Shown: piece after piece, positions 60,164 to 64,000 of the stretch
Layout of the letters: every line of letters starts with the position of its first letter
Numbering within the stretch: position 1 is the first letter of the stretch
NCBI RefSeq assembly: GCF_950023065.1
Contig: NC_088680.1
Span: 58,813,350 to 58,877,349, forward strand
Reading direction: 5' to 3'
Source of the DNA: Planococcus citri
Taxonomy: Eukaryota > Arthropoda > Insecta > Hemiptera > Pseudococcidae
DNA length: 64,000 bases
Made by a program: the position numbers and the translations under genes
The notes under the pieces: model-generated
The model's input: the letters and a program-made list of their open reading frames with translations, nothing else
What the model was told of the DNA's origin: nothing
The model's database searches: none

Positions 60164-60470
60164 TACAAGGAAAATCTCATTGGAAACTTAATTTTCTCAT
60201 TAAATCACTAAGCATTAATCACTGCTAGATATGTGTTTTGGAATTTGGACCCTAAAAACACGTTTAATGAAATGTGTTGAAAAAAGTACAAAAATTTACA
60301 AAAAAAACTAAATTAAAATGATTATACTCTTTTATCATTTAATTGTTGCAAATTTTTTTGTCAACTTGATTTTCAAGGTCCCAAGCATAAAATAGTTTCT
60401 GATTTATCAGGAAAAATTTGGTTTTCAATGAGTTTTTTTGCATAAGAAATGACATGGCGTTGTTACCTAC

Positions 60471-61168
60471 CAGAGCTCGAACTGGGACAGAGTAGTACCC
60501 TGGTATACTTGTTACCATATTTGGTTGAAGCGAATACCAAGTATACTTGGTTACTGGTTTGATGGAGACAAACCCAGGACTGCATGGTAGTATCCTGTCC
60601 TGGGTCGGCCTTTGACAAAACGGAACGCTATGTACATATTGTTACCTTAATGCCAAATCCGAGTATGTCCATCCAAAAAAACATCGTAGTTTTGTGTCAC
60701 TGATAAGACTCTGGGAAGCCCTGAATTGAAAAATTTGCATCTGAGTACAGTTAAAATGCACCACCAAAGATGCATGAAGCTGACCAATGTTCAATCAGAA
60801 CTCAACGAACCCTTCCGAGCATATCCGAACCTTATCAGTGATGCATAAAATCGTACTTTTTTTGTATGGACATACTCTGATTTGGCATTAAGGTAACGAT
60901 ATTTGCCTTCTCATCAGCTATTGTGTGTGTTGTCAAAGAGTTAGTGTTACTTGCATGATAAGAAATGAATGAATGCATCGTATCACCCATACCCATTTGT
61001 ATGCATGATGTAATACAGTACCCGGCCCGGGATACTTGGTTGGTGAAATTCGAACTGAATACGAGTATGGTATTGTACTTGGTTAAAGCGGATACCCGTA
61101 GTACTCGGTCCTGGTTTTTCCTGACCCGGGACCAGGTATATTCGGTATTTGGACCAGTTCAAGCTCTG
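60471..61168. mobile_element. hAT-type MITE, 698 bp
   Basis: CAGAGCTCGAACTGG...CCAGTTCAAGCTCTG with a perfect 8-bp duplication TTACCTAC (60463-60470, 61169-61176). Interior has ACTTGGT and GGTATACTTGG words. A further inverted-repeat element sits inside. Confidence 0.88.
60641..60897. mobile_element. Nested small TIR element, 257 bp
   Basis: Ends GTTACCTTAATGCCAAATCC and its near complement ending GGCATTAAGGTAAC; arms about 45 bp through GAGTATGTCCAT. Flanks atatt are similar on both sides. No coding. Confidence 0.65.
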
Positions 61169-61217
61169 TTACCTACCAAGTCGAGTAACACTGCCAATCT
61201 GTGCTATTTGGAGAAAT

Positions 61218-61772
61218 CAGTGTTGTCAGTTTAAAACAGCACCATATGTTTAAAACGTTTAAAACAGTGTTTTAAACGTCGAGAAAAAAACAGACAATGT
61301 TTAAAACAAAATTCTGTTTAAAATGGTTTTTTTTGTTTTAAACCAGTTTTTTTTTTCAACTCCGATTTCCTAAAAAAAACACGTTTTTTTTCAATTTCTC
61401 GTTGAAAAAGTTGTGAAATTGAAGGAACTGAATTTTTAGATTTTCATCATTCTTCCTATACTTTTTTTTAATGGCAAATTCTGTGTTTTGATTTCAATTT
61501 TTCAATATTTCTTGAGCCTTATAGCTATTTTATGACGTCACATCTTAAAAGTTGATGACTAGATAACGTATATATGAAAAACTGAATCCAAAACAAAATA
61601 TGAATTTATGTTAAAAACGTGTTTAAAACACATTTTAAACATGTTTAAAACACGTTTAAAACAAATGAGAATCCAGCAGTTTAAAACTCTGTTTTAAACA
61701 AAAAAAACGTTTTAAACAAAAAAACCGTTTGTTTTGTCTTTTTTAAAAAAACCCGTTTATTTTCCAACACTG
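61218..61772. mobile_element. hAT-type MITE, 555 bp
   Basis: CAGTGTTGTCAG...TTTCCAACACTG with a perfect 8-bp duplication GGAGAAAT (61210-61217, 61773-61780). Interior dominated by GTTTAAAAC palindromes, repeated many times near both ends. Confidence 0.88.
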
Positions 61773-62165
61773 GGAGAAATCATTATTGTCAGTCCCTGTG
61801 AGGCCCCTCCCCCCCCCCCTCATATACACTTAGGATTACGACTTCCATCACTTACTCTGACCATAGGGTTTGGTGGGGAGGTATCAGAGCAATTCTCCAA
61901 ACATGATGGGTTAATTTGAATCGAATTTCGAGTTGTTTACTTTGCAAATTATGAATTCTGAATTTTATTAATGAATATGAATCATAAAATTGAGTGAATC
62001 AAAATAAGAGTCTGATGTGCCAGCCCAGAGATGACTTGTTCATCTTCTGTGGCATAATGCCAATGGTGTAAATTACTCTTCCTAAATAAGAGTTCTGAGT
62101 CTTCAATAAATAGTCAAGGTAAATGACTGACATCTAGAATATTTTATAATTGGTCAAGGTAATAT

Positions 62166-62417
62166 ATGTGTTCTTTTTACACGGATTTTGGCAGATTTTA
62201 GAGAATCTGGATTTTGGCAGATTTATAAATCCACAAGAATCTGCTTGGGTAGCAGCTTTTGAAAATGGATTTTGGATTTTAGTTAGTTAAAGAAGACTTA
62301 AGGTTTTCAAAGATTGGTGAAAGTATTCTCAGAAATGTTTAAAAAAAAGAGATTTAAAAAAACGTCCAAAATCCAGATTCTCAAAAATCTGTCAAAATCC
62401 GTGCTAAAAGAACACAT
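62166..62417. mobile_element. Small TIR MITE, about 250 bp
   Basis: Arms of about 50 bp: ATGTGTTCTTTTTACACGGA on the left against the complement of TCCGTGCTAAAAGAACACAT on the right, continuing through GAATCTGGATTTTGG. No clear target duplication. Confidence 0.65.
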
Positions 62418-64000
62418 CTAATGATCTCTCAATAGATATTTAAAATAGTTCATGTAAGAACTTATCCAATTAGAATTACCAGTTATTAGCCAAGCTAACA
62501 GATCATGCACATGCACACCATCTGTTAGCAGAATCAAAAAGCTGAAACTAGTTCGAGCATCTATAGAGGTCAACACTGAAGAGCTCAGGGTCTCTAAACT
62601 ACCTGGCACGGCTAGCTCCAAGGTGCTTGTGTAGATGTCACTAATAAAAGCAAGCGGGAAACTACATACTAGTGGAAGCTTGAAAATAAATTTCCATGAG
62701 ATAGGTCATCAACGCAATAGAGGCAACACCAACAAACCAACATAAAGGATGTTAGCCCAAATACCCGATTTGGCATAAGGGTACGCGTTGATTTGTATGC
62801 AATACCACCTTGAGCAGTTATACAAGTACAACTCGATGATGATGATGATCAATGAATTGATTGAAATGATTGAGAATATTTGATTGTCATCTTAATTTAA
62901 TAATTAGTGTTTCTTTTTGTTATCAATTAGAATTTTGTAACTGTCAAAAAGGGATGTATTCCCAAACCTGTTATTCTGTTAATTAGATAGATTGATACCT
63001 ATCTCTGTAAATATTCTCCAGATTATTCTCAAATATGAGAAACTAATTCTTTTTGATAATTAATACATATTATTATGTGGTTAGGCAGGTTCCTTACTTT
63101 TAAGTCCTGCATGATCCTATTTCCCTGAAATTTCCATGTGCTTCCTATTTTATTTACCTACACGCCGAATCTCATTAAAATTCCCCTTCTGTAATTCCTA
63201 TTTTTAAAACCTACACCACAAAACCCATGAGTTGACAGGGCCACTCGGGAAAAGTAGTGTTTAAGTAAGCAAAACTGAAACTTGACATCTTGGTATAATG
63301 TTCAAATCATCTCAAAGAACAATTCTAAACCACAAGAAAAATCTTCATCGACAATGATTTCCAACGAAACTAGGACACCCTGTATATAGGTAAGCACTTG
63401 TTCGCATTCAGCTCGGATTTCTTTCTTTCTTTCCTCATCTCGAGGATATTTTTACAAATGAAATATAAACACGCCACATATTTACTACCGAAAGTCTGCA
63501 AAATACGCGAACAACGACACGGTATCGCGATAAATCGCTAAGAAAACGTCACCGTTGCTCGTATAATTTCACCAGTTGGTGTGATATGTGTGTGCGTTGC
63601 CACACGTAGGTTGTTAGTATTAATATTGAAAAACACCCCTTCACCTTCGCCTCGACGAAGCCGAATTCAAAATCCCTCTTATTCCGTTTGTGTTTCGTTT
63701 CGCCTTCGCGAGAGCTAAAGTCAACAGTAAAAAGTATTAAAGAATCGAAACGAGAACGAAGAAGGAAAAAAAATCCCAATCCCATCATACATCATCGTCG
63801 GTGTAAAATTTCCTTTATAATTAAATTCACCCTTCACTTTCACCTTGTTTTATAATAAACAAAATATAATTTATTTGCTAATATTAGTCAGTCGATGTTG
63901 TCGTTTTTTTCTCTCTTTTTTCTTTAATATTATATATTTTTTTCTCGTAATTTCGTTTCTTTTTACGTTTTATTTTAATGAGAAACGTTTAAGTAATTAA
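62418..64000. other. No gene seen to the window end
   Basis: AT-rich to about 63380 with a GAT trinucleotide run near 62836. 63400-63790 is less repetitive with CpG words (cgaacaacgacacggtatcg, cttcgcctcgacgaagccg), similar in character to the blocks at 46 and 53 kb. No frame with family features. Confidence 0.35.

Overview
This is a piece of a eukaryotic nuclear genome. It is AT-rich, with short introns using GT-AG and sometimes GC-AG splice sites, and it is dense in decayed transposable elements. The proteins and the abundance of TAGGTA/TACCTA words suggest an insect, most likely a sap-feeding hemipteran such as a mealybug or aphid relative. The genus is inference, not shown.

Positions 1-32365 hold a head-to-tail, all plus-strand tandem array of carboxyl/cholinesterase-type carboxylesterase genes (COesterase, alpha/beta-hydrolase fold). 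I call them EST1 to EST6: EST1 (last four exons only, 1-1534), EST2 (2702-9198), EST3 (9763-15408), EST4 (15979-18770), EST5 (21191-24290) and EST6 (28065-32365). The five complete genes each reassemble into ten exons with the same intron phases (0,0,1,1,0,1,0,1,2) and an open frame of 541 or 542 aa. Each keeps the Ser-Glu-His triad and has no visible signal peptide, so they look like intracellular esterases of the detoxification/dietary type. All five carry His-Pro-Gly-Gly at the oxyanion loop instead of the usual His-Gly-Gly-Gly. EST3, EST4 and EST5 are very close; EST2 and especially EST6 are more diverged. EST3 is a mosaic: its 5' part is EST4/5-like, and from mid exon 8 into the downstream spacer it is EST2-like.

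Size differences between genes come mostly from transposons. EST2 intron 5 holds a LINE broken by at least three later insertions. EST3 intron 6 holds a 2.7-kb TIR element containing a piggyBac-like element containing a hAT-type MITE. EST5 intron 2 holds a solo LTR and its promoter a TA-flanked MITE. EST6 intron 4 holds a 1.3-kb element with arms of about 190 bp and five internal 142-bp repeats. Between EST5 and EST6 lies a palindromic 33-bp minisatellite.

From 32366 to 64000 I find no convincing protein-coding gene. The region holds an LTR-element remnant (33895-36635), a near-perfect 241-bp hairpin (41252-41492), an 18-bp minisatellite split by a solo LTR (43135-44810), many MITEs with intact target-site duplications, and a 2.6-kb element packed with GCTAGC. 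Less repetitive, somewhat GC-richer blocks at about 38.6-39.5, 45.5-47.4, 52.8-54.4 and 63.4-63.8 kb look like regulatory or untranslated sequence of an unseen gene. One of them has a TATA box with a well-placed initiator at 46558-46590.
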